A DNA stretch of 64,000 nucleotides from Trebonia sp030042015 (GTDB lineage Bacteria > Actinomycetota > Actinomycetes > Streptosporangiales > Streptosporangiaceae): positions 15,474-79,473 of the forward strand of contig NZ_JASIAL010000436.1 of assembly GCF_030042015.1 (NCBI RefSeq), given 5' to 3'. A program made the translations under genes and the position numbers. Positions 41,767 to 49,717 of this stretch are shown here, piece by piece; position 1 is the stretch's first letter; every line of letters starts with the position of its first letter. Under the pieces are notes generated by a model that saw only the letters and a program-made list of their open reading frames with translations, searched no databases and had not been told where the DNA came from.

Positions 41767-42918
41767 TCACCGGCCGCCCGTGTAGGCCTCGGTCAGCGTT
41801 GCCAGCAGCTCCGCCGTGCTGAACCGGCCGTCGATCCTGGCGCGGGCGGTGGCGGCCATCCGCGCCGCGACGGCCGGCCGGTCCAGCAGGTACCCGATCG
41901 CCGCGGCCAGCAGGTCGGGACGCCGCGGGGGTACCAGCAAGCCGGTTTCCCCGGGTATGACCACGTCGCCGACGGCGTTCACCGCGGTGGCCACCACGGG
42001 GACCTCGCACCTCATGGCCTCGACCACAGAAGTGGGCAGGCCCTCGTAGCGGCTGGGCAGCGCGAAGACGTCGAAGGCGGGCAGGATGTCAGGGACGTCT
42101 GTCCGCTCGCCTGCCAGCACGACCCGCGGAGCGGGCGGCGAGCCTGGCCGCCCGGCCCGTGCTGCCAGCTGGCCGATCCGCCCGGCGAGCTCGCCGCCGC
42201 CGACCCAGACGCCGACCACGTCCGGCCGGCCGAGCTGGCGCAGCGCGGCGATGAAGTCCTCGGGCGCCTTCTGGTAAGTGAGCCGTCCGACCGCGCCGAC
42301 CACGGCGGCGCCGGCCGGGATGCCCAGCGCCTGCCGTGCCTTGTCGCGGGCTTCCGTGGTGCGGGGTTGCCCGCCGTCCACGGCCACGCCGATCGTCCGG
42401 ATCCGCTGGGGGGCGGCTAGCCCGCGGCGGACCGCCTCGACCGCCACACCGGTCCCGACGCAGAGCACCACGTCGGTGATGCGGCCGAGCCGCCGCTCGA
42501 TCGCGACATACGCGCCTCGCTGCGCGCGTGACTGGAACTCATGGAAGGGGAAGCCGTGGTAGGTGTGCACGATCCGCGGTACTCCCGCGCGCCGGGCGGC
42601 GATCCGCCCGAGCACGCCCGCCTTCGACGTGTGCGTGTGCACCACGTCGAAGTTCTGCTGCGCGAACAGCGCGGACAGCGCGCGGAACGCCCGCAGGTCG
42701 CCGCGCGGGTCGATTGGCCGCCGCAAGACCGGCTCGATGCGAACCTCAAGGCCTGCCGCCGCGGCCTCGTCAAGCAGGCGGTCTCCGCTGCCGGTCACGA
42801 TCGTCGCAGCGAACTCGCCGCGGTCGAGCGCGCGAGCGCCGCGCAGCGCGAGGATCCCGGCACCACCCTCCAGCCGGGTGATGACGGTTGCCACGCGCAC
42901 CGGTTGGCGGCGGCTCAT
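41767..42918 (-). CDS. GT4-family glycosyltransferase
   Basis: A 383-residue GT-B fold enzyme. It begins VRVATVITRLEGGAGILALR. Middle parts include VHTHTSKAGVLGRIAARRAG, and the C-terminal donor site is FALPSRYEGLPTSVVEAMRC with the E-x7-E motif. It presumably adds a sugar to the lipid-linked repeat or growing chain of the cluster's polysaccharide. Last gene of the 12-gene operon; its start overlaps the upstream stop by 4 bp. No membrane segment. Donor and linkage unknown. Confidence 0.87.
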   Translation of the reverse strand: MSRRQPVRVATVITRLEGGAGILALRGARALDRGEFAATIVTGSGDRLLDEAAAAGLEVRIEPVLRRPIDPRGDLRAFRALSALFAQQNFDVVHTHTSKAGVLGRIAARRAGVPRIVHTYHGFPFHEFQSRAQRGAYVAIERRLGRITDVVLCVGTGVAVEAVRRGLAAPQRIRTIGVAVDGGQPRTTEARDKARQALGIPAGAAVVGAVGRLTYQKAPEDFIAALRQLGRPDVVGVWVGGGELAGRIGQLAARAGRPGSPPAPRVVLAGERTDVPDILPAFDVFALPSRYEGLPTSVVEAMRCEVPVVATAVNAVGDVVIPGETGLLVPPRRPDLLAAAIGYLLDRPAVAARMAATARARIDGRFSTAELLATLTEAYTGGR

Positions 42919-43841
42919 CCCGGCTGGCAGGCCGCTGTCGCCGACGTGTCCTCGGCCGACCAGTAGCTGGGCAGCGCCTGGTAAGGGTTCGAGCCGGTGC
43001 CGTCGGTCACGTACACGTACCCGGCATCCCTGCTGTGGGCGAGCCTGAGGGCGTTCGCCAGGTCCGCTCCTGGCGTGGCGAAGATTGTGTGGGCGAACTT
43101 CGAGGCGGGATAGTCCCGTGCCCAGCCGGGCACGTCGGCCGTGAGGTACTGGGCGTACGTGCCCTCGAACACCATCACCACGTTACCGATTGACATGTAC
43201 GCCTGGTCGGGATAGTCGCCGGGGTTGAGCCAGACCTGCGAGCCGGGATTGGTCCGGTGGATGTAGTCCGCGAGCTGCTTGTAGTAGGAGATCTGCTGCG
43301 GCTGTCCCGAGACACGGTCCAGGAAGATGCTGGTCACCCCGTACCAGGCCGCGTAGTCGCGCACGTCGGCTTCGACCTGCGCGATCGGGCGCTGCCCGTC
43401 CTCGGTGGAGGAGTAGCCGAGGATCGTGATCCCCGCGGCCTTCGCCTGGCTGACCAGGGCCTGGAACTCAGGGTTGGGCGCGGTCCCGGCGCCCGCGCCC
43501 GTAATGTCAAGGATCATGTCCGCGGGCGGCGGCGTGCTGCGGGTCGCCTCGGTCCAGTATCCCGGTGCGAAGTAGGCCGGCACGTTGAGGTGCTCGCAGA
43601 GGCCGTCCGTGCCGGTGGCCGGCGTGGTGGTGGCCACCGGCCCGCTCCCCCCGGTAACGGTGACGCCGATCACCACTCCCGCCACCGCCAGCACTCCGGC
43701 CAGCGCGGTGACCGCCAGCGTCGTGGTCCGGACGGGGCCAGCGCCCAGGCCGCGCCGGTATCTGTACCTGTATCTGTACCTGTTGTACCTGTACCTGTAC
43801 CTGTGCCTGGATCTGTGTCTGCGTCTGGCAGGCGCGCTCAT
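42915..43841 (-). CDS. membrane-anchored spherulin-4 (GH135/Sph3-like) protein
   Basis: 308 residues. The cytoplasmic N-terminus is a striking Arg/Tyr repeat (HRYRYRYNRYRYRYRYRR) encoded by a CTGTAC-type microsatellite. One membrane helix follows (about 40-62), then a 245-residue TIM-barrel domain: LNVPAYFAPGYW, MILDITGAGAG, GITILGYSSTEDGQ, YGVTSIFLDRVSG, NPGDYPDQAYMSI. This is the spherulation-specific family 4 pattern. Fungal Sph3 of this family is a glycosidase (GH135) needed for galactosaminogalactan. An extracytoplasmic hydrolase trimming the polymer is likely. The two overlaps with neighbours are 4 bp each. Confidence 0.8.
   Translation of the reverse strand: MSAPARRRHRSRHRYRYRYNRYRYRYRYRRGLGAGPVRTTTLAVTALAGVLAVAGVVIGVTVTGGSGPVATTTPATGTDGLCEHLNVPAYFAPGYWTEATRSTPPPADMILDITGAGAGTAPNPEFQALVSQAKAAGITILGYSSTEDGQRPIAQVEADVRDYAAWYGVTSIFLDRVSGQPQQISYYKQLADYIHRTNPGSQVWLNPGDYPDQAYMSIGNVVMVFEGTYAQYLTADVPGWARDYPASKFAHTIFATPGADLANALRLAHSRDAGYVYVTDGTGSNPYQALPSYWSAEDTSATAACQPG
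43757..43824 (-). repeat. CTGTAC-type microsatellite coding for Arg-Tyr repeats
   Basis: Degenerate 6-bp units (GTACCT/GTATCT on the plus strand) within the first 30 codons of the spherulin-4 gene. Copy number could change by slippage in steps of two residues without breaking the frame. Confidence 0.7.
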
Positions 43842-44566
43842 GTCAGCTCCTTCCGGTGCCGACCCCCTGGCCTGCCGTCGCCGACGCCGTAGTCGGCCGG
43901 CAGGGCATCGTACGGGTTCGGCCCGCTTCGTTCTGTGATGTACACGGACGCCGCGCGGCGGCTCACCGCCAGCTGCCGGGCGTCGGCGAGCTTGTCCACC
44001 GGGACGGAGTGCACCACGTGGTAGAACTTCTCCGGCGCCCACCGCTGCGTCCAGCGCGGCATGTGCAGCCGCTGGTAGGCGGGCCACGGCCCCTCGAAGG
44101 TGCCGAGCAGGTCCGCGTGCCGGGCATAGGCCTCGGCCGGGTGCGTGCCGTGGTTGAAGAACACGACGTCCAGGTCCTCCGCCCGGATCCGGGCCGCCAG
44201 CTCCGCGTAGTACCTGACCTGCTCCGGACCGGCGGCGACCCGGTCGAGGCACATTCCGCGCACGCCGTACCAGTCCTGGTAGCGGCCGGCCTCAGCCATC
44301 GCCTGGGGCATGGGAACATGCCCGTAGTCGGTGTCGATGTACCCGATCACGCCCACGCCCGCGCGGCGCAGCAGGTCCGCTGCCTCCCGGAACGCCCGCT
44401 GCGGCCTGGTTCCCGGCCCGCTCGCGACGTTGAGGATGACCAGCCACACCCGCGACGGGTGCTCGGCCAGCCACTGCCACTGCTGGGGCTGCAGGCCAGG
44501 ATGAAAGTATGCCGGGACGACCAGGCGAGGCCGGACGGGAACCGCCTGGCCGTCCGGGGCAGACAT
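43838..44566 (-). CDS. second spherulin-4 (GH135/Sph3-like) protein, no signal
   Basis: A 242-residue paralogue of the next gene: VVPAYFHPGLQPQQW, VWLVILNVASGPGTRP, VGVIGYIDTDYGHV, YGVRGMCLDRVAAG, FFNHGTHPAEAYARHAD. No signal peptide or membrane helix, unlike its partner, so it may act in the cytoplasm or leave by another route. Both paralogues carry LDRV at the strand where I expect a catalytic acid pair in Sph3, so activity should be checked. ATG 44566 has GGAG ahead and overlaps the upstream stop (TGATG). Confidence 0.78.
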   Translation of the reverse strand: MSAPDGQAVPVRPRLVVPAYFHPGLQPQQWQWLAEHPSRVWLVILNVASGPGTRPQRAFREAADLLRRAGVGVIGYIDTDYGHVPMPQAMAEAGRYQDWYGVRGMCLDRVAAGPEQVRYYAELAARIRAEDLDVVFFNHGTHPAEAYARHADLLGTFEGPWPAYQRLHMPRWTQRWAPEKFYHVVHSVPVDKLADARQLAVSRRAASVYITERSGPNPYDALPADYGVGDGRPGGRHRKELT

Positions 44567-45471
44567 CAGGCTCCATTCCACAGATCCCGGACAGCCGCGG
44601 CCAGGTCCCGGCGCGGCCGCCAGCCCAGGTCTTCGGCCGCCCTCGTGATGTCGGCCTGCTGCCAGTCGAGGCCGGCCGTGCGCGCTGATCCGGGGGCGTC
44701 CTCGCGCACCTGGACATCGCATCCGCTGGCCGCGAGCAGCTCCTGGACCAGGACCCGGGCCGGGACGCCGGTGCCGCTGCCGACGTTGACGACCGCGTGC
44801 GGCAGGGACGGCGCCGCCGCCGCGGCAAGCGCCGCGTCGGCGACATCGCGGGCGTCCACGAAGTCGCGAACCGAGTGCAGCGGGCCCAGCCGCAGGCTCG
44901 TGCCGTTGGCCGCTGCCAGCAGCCGCCGCAGTTGCGCGGCGGCGTGTCCGGGCAGGCTGTCTTCCGGCGCCCCGGCCCCGACCACGTTGAACACCCGCAG
45001 CACCACGGCGTCCAGCCCTGCCGTACGGGCCAGTTCGACCAGCCGGGTGCCGCCGAGCTTGGTGACACCGTACAGGCCGGCCGGCCGGGGGACGGCCGTC
45101 TCGGCCACCGGCACGCCATCCTCGGCCGCCCCGTACTCGGCGGCCGATCCGACGTGCACAAGCCGGGCCGGAACGCGGGCGCGGCTCTGGAGCAAGGCCG
45201 TGACCAGCGTGTGCACCGCGGTGATGTTCGCGGCCGCGAGTGCGTCCGCGCTGCCGCTGGTCGCCCCGGCACAGTTGACGACCACCTCGGGCGCGGCGGA
45301 CGCCACCAGCGAAGCGACCTGCGCGACGGGATCCGCCACGAGGTCCAGCCGCAGGTGCTGCCCGGGGAGCGCCGAGCGACCCGCGGTCAGCACCGTGTGG
45401 CCCGCGCTCGCGGCCTCGCGTCTTACGTGGCCGCCGAGGAAACTGCTCGCACCGATGATCAGGATCCGCAT
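44566..45471 (-). CDS. NAD-dependent epimerase/dehydratase-family SDR (nucleotide-sugar)
   Basis: A 301-residue extended SDR. The Rossmann start is MRILIIGASSFLGGHV, the catalytic segment VGSAAEYG ... LYGVTKLGG (Tyr-x3-Lys), and the substrate part RVFNVVGAGAPEDSLPGHA. Related proteins are NDP-sugar 4-epimerases or 4-keto-reductases. Next to a 4,6-dehydratase, a reductase making a 6-deoxy-HexNAc is one option; a UDP-GlcNAc/GalNAc 4-epimerase is another. It starts 4 bp after the dehydratase stop. Confidence 0.8.
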   Translation of the reverse strand: MRILIIGASSFLGGHVRREAASAGHTVLTAGRSALPGQHLRLDLVADPVAQVASLVASAAPEVVVNCAGATSGSADALAAANITAVHTLVTALLQSRARVPARLVHVGSAAEYGAAEDGVPVAETAVPRPAGLYGVTKLGGTRLVELARTAGLDAVVLRVFNVVGAGAPEDSLPGHAAAQLRRLLAAANGTSLRLGPLHSVRDFVDARDVADAALAAAAAPSLPHAVVNVGSGTGVPARVLVQELLAASGCDVQVREDAPGSARTAGLDWQQADITRAAEDLGWRPRRDLAAAVRDLWNGA

Positions 45472-45475
45472 CGGT

Positions 45476-46474
45476 TCACACGTGGTATTCGTTGAGCGTG
45501 TACCGCTCCAGGTTCGCCGGGTCGAGGAACCAGTCGATCGTCTGGCGCAGCCCCTCCTCCCTCGATACCTGGGGCTTCCAGCCGGTCCGGGCGCTGAGCT
45601 TGGCGGCGTCGCAGACCAGCCGCATCACCTCGGACTCCTTGGGGCGCATCCGCTGCGCGTCCTCGACGATGTCGGCCTGGACGTCCATGAGCGCCGCGAT
45701 CTCCGCCGCGAGGTCCCCGATCGAGACGTCCTCCCCTGGCCCGCAGTTGAACACCTCGCCAAGCACCGCCGAAGCCGGCGCCGTGCCCACGGACACGAAC
45801 GCCGCCGCGGTGTCGGTGACATAGCTGAAGTCCCTGGTCGGTGCCAGCGCGCCCAGCTTGATCTGCGCGGGGCGGGCCGCCAGCTGGGTGATGATCTGCG
45901 GGATGACGGCCCGGGTCGACTGGCGCGGGCCGAACGTGTTGAACGGGCGCAGCGTCACCGCGGGCAGACCGAAGCTCAGGTAGTAGGACTCCACCAGCTT
46001 GTCGGCGGCAATCTTCGATGCGGCGTACGGCGACTGCGCCTGCAGCGGGTGCTCCTCGCTGATCGGCACGGTGCGGGCGGTCCCGTAGGTCTCGCTGGTC
46101 GACGTGTGCACCAGCCGCGGGGTGCGGCAGGCGCGCACCGCCTCGAGCACGTGCAGGGTGCCGATCGAGTTGTTGTCAACGAAGGTGCGCGGCGCCCGGT
46201 ACGAGTAGGGCACAGAACCGATGGCGGCAAGGTGGTAGACGACCTCCGCGCCGTCGACCAGTTCGCGGGCCGACGCCGGGTCCCGCACGTCGCCGAACAC
46301 CACCTCGACCGACTCCCGGACGTCGGGCGCCAGCGTCTCAAGCCAGCCGGCCGAGCTCCACATGTTGTAAAGCGCCATGGCCTTGACCCGGAATCCGCGC
46401 CGCACCAGCTCCTCGGTCAGGTGCGAGCCGATGAACCCCTCGGCCCCGGTGACCGCGACGGTGGTTTGCGTCAT
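45476..46474 (-). CDS. NDP-sugar 4,6-dehydratase-like SDR (LegB-like)
   Basis: A 332-residue extended SDR: VAVTGAEGFIGSHLTEELVR, ALYNMWSSAGWLETL, VYHLAAIGSVPYSYRAP, STSETYGTAR, SPYAASKIAADKL (Tyr-x3-Lys) and RPFNTFGPRQSTRAVIPQII. The pattern is closest to LegB-type UDP-GlcNAc 4,6-dehydratases; GDP-mannose 4,6-dehydratase and dTDP-glucose dehydratase are relatives. It supplies an activated 4-keto-6-deoxy sugar. A strong AGGAGG box lies before ATG 46474. Confidence 0.83.
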   Translation of the reverse strand: MTQTTVAVTGAEGFIGSHLTEELVRRGFRVKAMALYNMWSSAGWLETLAPDVRESVEVVFGDVRDPASARELVDGAEVVYHLAAIGSVPYSYRAPRTFVDNNSIGTLHVLEAVRACRTPRLVHTSTSETYGTARTVPISEEHPLQAQSPYAASKIAADKLVESYYLSFGLPAVTLRPFNTFGPRQSTRAVIPQIITQLAARPAQIKLGALAPTRDFSYVTDTAAAFVSVGTAPASAVLGEVFNCGPGEDVSIGDLAAEIAALMDVQADIVEDAQRMRPKESEVMRLVCDAAKLSARTGWKPQVSREEGLRQTIDWFLDPANLERYTLNEYHV

Positions 46475-46516
46475 TCTTCCTCCTATAACTTCGGACGAGG
46501 TTTCAAACGGAAGCAG

Positions 46517-47896
46517 CTAGGCATGCCGCACGGCCGCCCCGAGGCAGGCCAGGCCGTAGCTGCCCACCACGAAAAGCAGTGCCACGGGCACCGCGAGCTG
46601 CACGGCCAGCCCGTGCTGGCGCAGCGCTACCTCCGCGCCCAGCGCCGCGGCCGCCGCGGCGAGCGGCACGGCGCGGACCCGCACCGCCTGCAGCAGCAGC
46701 ACGAGGAACATCGCGGCACCGAGCACCAGGTACGCGGCGATCTCCGGCATCATCTCATGCCGCGGCCGCAGCAGGCCCGTCTCGATCGCGACGCCGATCG
46801 CCAGGCAGACTAGCACCACCGTGCCCGACAGGTACTGCAGCAGGGCACCGAGCAGCGACAGGTGGGCCTGCCTGCGGAACCAGCGCGGGTTGTTGGTCAC
46901 CCCGAGCAGGTACCGGGTACGCCGCCGGTACCACAGCAGGCTCCACTCCGCCACGCCCATGCTCAGCGCGAGCGGGATCGACGCGACCAGCGCACCGAGG
47001 TTGACTCCGCCGTGCCCGGCCGGGCCCGCCACGACAGGGAACGTGAGCAGCCCGGCCGCGACCACGCCAAGCAGGAACGCGGGCACGGCACCGCCGAGTT
47101 CGGCCGCCACCAGCAGCCGCCCGGCCACGGGCCCGGGCCCGGTGCGGCCGGACAGCGCGATCACGCACGCGAGCACCGGCGTGGCGGCCAGCGCCGCCCA
47201 GGTCAGGTGCTCAAGGCCCGGCGGCCTGCCGGAAAGCAGGAACACCGCGGCACCTGCCACCCCGGGAGCCAGCGCCACCAGCAGCCACAACTCCGTCCCG
47301 GTCACCAGGAGCACGCACGCGCCGAGCATGTAGGCTCCTTCCCCGGCGCCGAAGCAGAGGACGGCCGGGTGCCCGCCGGTGATGTGCCCGGTCACCGCCA
47401 TCACGAGTCCCACGGTGGCCAGCCCCGTCACAAGGCCCGCGCGCAGCACGCGCTGGGCCTGGCCCCGCCCGGCCGTGCCCAGCCGGTGGTAGCCGATGGC
47501 GGCCAGTCCCTGGCTCAGCCCCCAGCCGGTCAGCAGCGCCACCACCAGGGTAGGCAGCACGCCTGGCCCGGCGAGCAGCCCTCCTGCCGCGGGAAAGCAG
47601 ACCGCCGGCAGGGCGTAGAGCAGGCCGTGCAGCATCAGCCGGAGCGGACCGTGCGGCCACGGATCCGGCACAGGCTCAGGCTCGGCAGGCTGCCGCGGTA
47701 TCTCCTCGTACAGCACGCGTGCCAGCGCGAACACGTCCTCCAGGCCGTACTCGGCGGTTGCGGTCCGGTCGCTGACTCCCTCAAATTCCAGCGCGCTTGC
47801 GACCTCGAACGGATCCACGGCGGACTCGCAGACCGTGGCGAACCGCGCGCAGAGCTCGTCCCACTCCGCCGCGCTGATTCCGGCTAGCTGGGTCAT
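46517..47896 (-). CDS. polytopic membrane protein next to PelF (PelG-like candidate)
   Basis: A 459-residue protein with a ~85-residue acidic cytoplasmic head (residues DELCARFATVCESAVDPFEV and so on), then about twelve membrane helices. I do not recognise the family from motifs. It overlaps the PelF-like gene by 4 bp, in the same order as pelF-pelG of Pel operons, where PelG is a 12-helix MOP-type exporter. A polymer exporter or flippase is therefore the best guess, from context only. No other flippase or polymerase is present in the cluster. Confidence 0.6.
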   Translation of the reverse strand: MTQLAGISAAEWDELCARFATVCESAVDPFEVASALEFEGVSDRTATAEYGLEDVFALARVLYEEIPRQPAEPEPVPDPWPHGPLRLMLHGLLYALPAVCFPAAGGLLAGPGVLPTLVVALLTGWGLSQGLAAIGYHRLGTAGRGQAQRVLRAGLVTGLATVGLVMAVTGHITGGHPAVLCFGAGEGAYMLGACVLLVTGTELWLLVALAPGVAGAAVFLLSGRPPGLEHLTWAALAATPVLACVIALSGRTGPGPVAGRLLVAAELGGAVPAFLLGVVAAGLLTFPVVAGPAGHGGVNLGALVASIPLALSMGVAEWSLLWYRRRTRYLLGVTNNPRWFRRQAHLSLLGALLQYLSGTVVLVCLAIGVAIETGLLRPRHEMMPEIAAYLVLGAAMFLVLLLQAVRVRAVPLAAAAAALGAEVALRQHGLAVQLAVPVALLFVVGSYGLACLGAAVRHA

Positions 47897-49716
47897 GACG
47901 AGACTTCCGAGGGCTCGACGGCGTGTGCCTCCACGACCGGGTTCTCCTTGGTCACGCTCAGGCCCGCGTTCCTGGCGGGGTGCGGCTCTGCCGCCGGGTT
48001 CTCCTTGGTCACGCTCAGGCCCGCGTTCCTGGCGGGGTGCGGCTCTGCCACCGGGTTCTCCTTGGTCACGCTCAGGCCCGCGTTCCTGGCGGGGTGCGCC
48101 TCCGCCACCGGGTTCTCCTTAGTCACGCTCAGGCCCGCATCGATGGGCGTGTGGCCGATCTTGGGGAACGGCACCGTCTCCGCGGCGGCGACGGCCTCCA
48201 CGGCCTTGGCCACGTGGCCGACCTTGGGGAACGGCACCGTATCGGCGTTCGCAGTGACGACCTGGCGCCCGGTGCCGAAGTAGCTGTAGATCTCGTTGAA
48301 CCTGGCGACCGCCCGGTCCACGGTGAAGTGCTCGAGCGCGCGCTGCCGGGCGGCGCTGCCGAGCTTCTTGCGCAGCTCGGCGTCGCGGAGCAGCCGCAGG
48401 CACGCGTCCGCGAGCGCCTTCGGGTTACGCGGCGGGACGATGAGGCCGGCGGAGTCGCCGAGCGCCTCGCCCACGCCGCCGACGTCGGTGGCCACGCACG
48501 CCCGCCCGCAGGCCATCGCCTCGATGAGCGAGTAAGGAAAGCCCTCGCTGATGCTGCAGAGCGCCACGACCTGCCCGGCCGCGTAGGCCTCCCGGACCTG
48601 TGCCACCCTGCCTTCGAATGTGGCCCGGTCGTCGATCCCGAGGTCGGCGGCCAGCGCCCGGCAGCGCTCAAGGTACGCGTCGCGGCCGCGCGGCGGTGAC
48701 CCGAATATCCGCAGCCTGGCCTCCGGCATCTCCTCAACGACCAGGGCGAACGCGCGCAGCAGGGTCTCCAGGTCCTTGATCGGGTCTATCCGGCCGAGCC
48801 AGGAGATCGTGGGCACCTCAGGCTCGGTGGTCAGCGCGGGGAAGACCTGCGGGTTCACGCCGTTGTAGACCGTGCGGATCCGTGTGCCGTCCGCGCCGAG
48901 GCGTTCTTCCCAGCGCTTGTTGTAGATGTTGCCCGGGGTGATCACTTCGGCCTCCCGGTAGCCCAGCGCGCAGACCTGGCCAAGGAAGCGCAGCAGCAGG
49001 TCCTTGACCGGCCACCCGAACGGCGGGCGGCGCAGGTGCAGGTACTGCTCGCGCATATAGACGCCGTGCTCTGTGACGACCAGTGGCGTCCCGTACCGCC
49101 ACTTGGCAGCCACGGCCGGCAGCACGCCCAGGCCGTTGGTCACCGCGTGCACCAGGTCCGCCTGCACAGGCGGGTGGGACAGCGGCCGCAGCGCGTGCTC
49201 GATCAGCTGGAGCAGGGTGACCGCGTCACCCAGGGACGGCAGCACGGAAGGCGACTGCACCCCGTGGTTCACCGCCAGCTGCGGCCATCGCTCCCGCCAC
49301 TGGTCGCACAGCAGCCGCGCCGCCGCCTCGCTGGACAGCGCAGCGAACAGGCTCTCGGCCTGCGCGTAGCCGAACAGTTCCCGCATCACGGCGGTGAACC
49401 GGATCCGCGCCACAGCCTGCGGCGCCAGCAGCACGTCGATCAGGTCGCGTACCGGAAGCGGCGGATGCCTGGCAGGCCACGCGCCCCGAAGGCGGGCCCG
49501 CGGCCGCAATGGCGGGGGGGAACCCCACAGCGGGATCGTCACCAGCCGTGAGACGTTAGCAGGCAGCTCCCACTGCACCGGCTCTGCTCCCGTGGCGACC
49601 AGCGCCACGACTGTGAACTCGTAGCCGGGGAGCCCCCTGATGAGCTGGTCGAACCACACGCTGACGCCGCCGAACTGGTGTGGGTAGGTGCCCTCCGCAG
49701 TGAGCGCCACCTTCAT
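47893..49716 (-). CDS. PelF-like GT4 glycosyltransferase with C-terminal tandem repeats
   Basis: 607 residues. The PelF hallmarks are KVALTAEGTYPHQFGGVSVW, HGVQSPSVLPSL, TEHGVYMREQYL, ITPGNIYNKRWEE and the donor site SISEGFPYSLIEAMACGRAC. PelF is a cytosolic UDP-sugar transferase that polymerises Pel. The tail is unusual: two VPFPK-containing segments (DTVPFPKVGH and ETVPFPKIGH), then four copies of a 19-residue unit with core NAGLSVTKENP and Ala/Pro linkers. Start chosen is ATG 49716 (MKVALTAEG), one base after the previous stop; GTG 49731 is possible. Confidence 0.88.
   Translation of the reverse strand: MKVALTAEGTYPHQFGGVSVWFDQLIRGLPGYEFTVVALVATGAEPVQWELPANVSRLVTIPLWGSPPPLRPRARLRGAWPARHPPLPVRDLIDVLLAPQAVARIRFTAVMRELFGYAQAESLFAALSSEAAARLLCDQWRERWPQLAVNHGVQSPSVLPSLGDAVTLLQLIEHALRPLSHPPVQADLVHAVTNGLGVLPAVAAKWRYGTPLVVTEHGVYMREQYLHLRRPPFGWPVKDLLLRFLGQVCALGYREAEVITPGNIYNKRWEERLGADGTRIRTVYNGVNPQVFPALTTEPEVPTISWLGRIDPIKDLETLLRAFALVVEEMPEARLRIFGSPPRGRDAYLERCRALAADLGIDDRATFEGRVAQVREAYAAGQVVALCSISEGFPYSLIEAMACGRACVATDVGGVGEALGDSAGLIVPPRNPKALADACLRLLRDAELRKKLGSAARQRALEHFTVDRAVARFNEIYSYFGTGRQVVTANADTVPFPKVGHVAKAVEAVAAAETVPFPKIGHTPIDAGLSVTKENPVAEAHPARNAGLSVTKENPVAEPHPARNAGLSVTKENPAAEPHPARNAGLSVTKENPVVEAHAVEPSEVSS
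47935..48138 (-). repeat. 57-bp tandem repeat (3.5 copies) in the PelF-like gene
   Basis: The string GTTCTCCTTGGTCACGCTCA (or a one-base variant) recurs at 47941, 47998, 48055 and 48112, an exact period of 57 bp (19 codons). Copies differ at only a few bases, so expansion is recent and frame-neutral. Confidence 0.9.
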
Positions 49717-49717
49717 G

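Noticed and set aside
43856..46813. Long plus-strand frame opposite the SDR and spherulin genes
   Set aside because: Antisense to genes with clear motifs and no recognisable domain of its own.
47935..48138. Regular repeats that could suggest a CRISPR array
   Set aside because: Units are contiguous, without unique spacers, and lie in frame inside the PelF-like gene.
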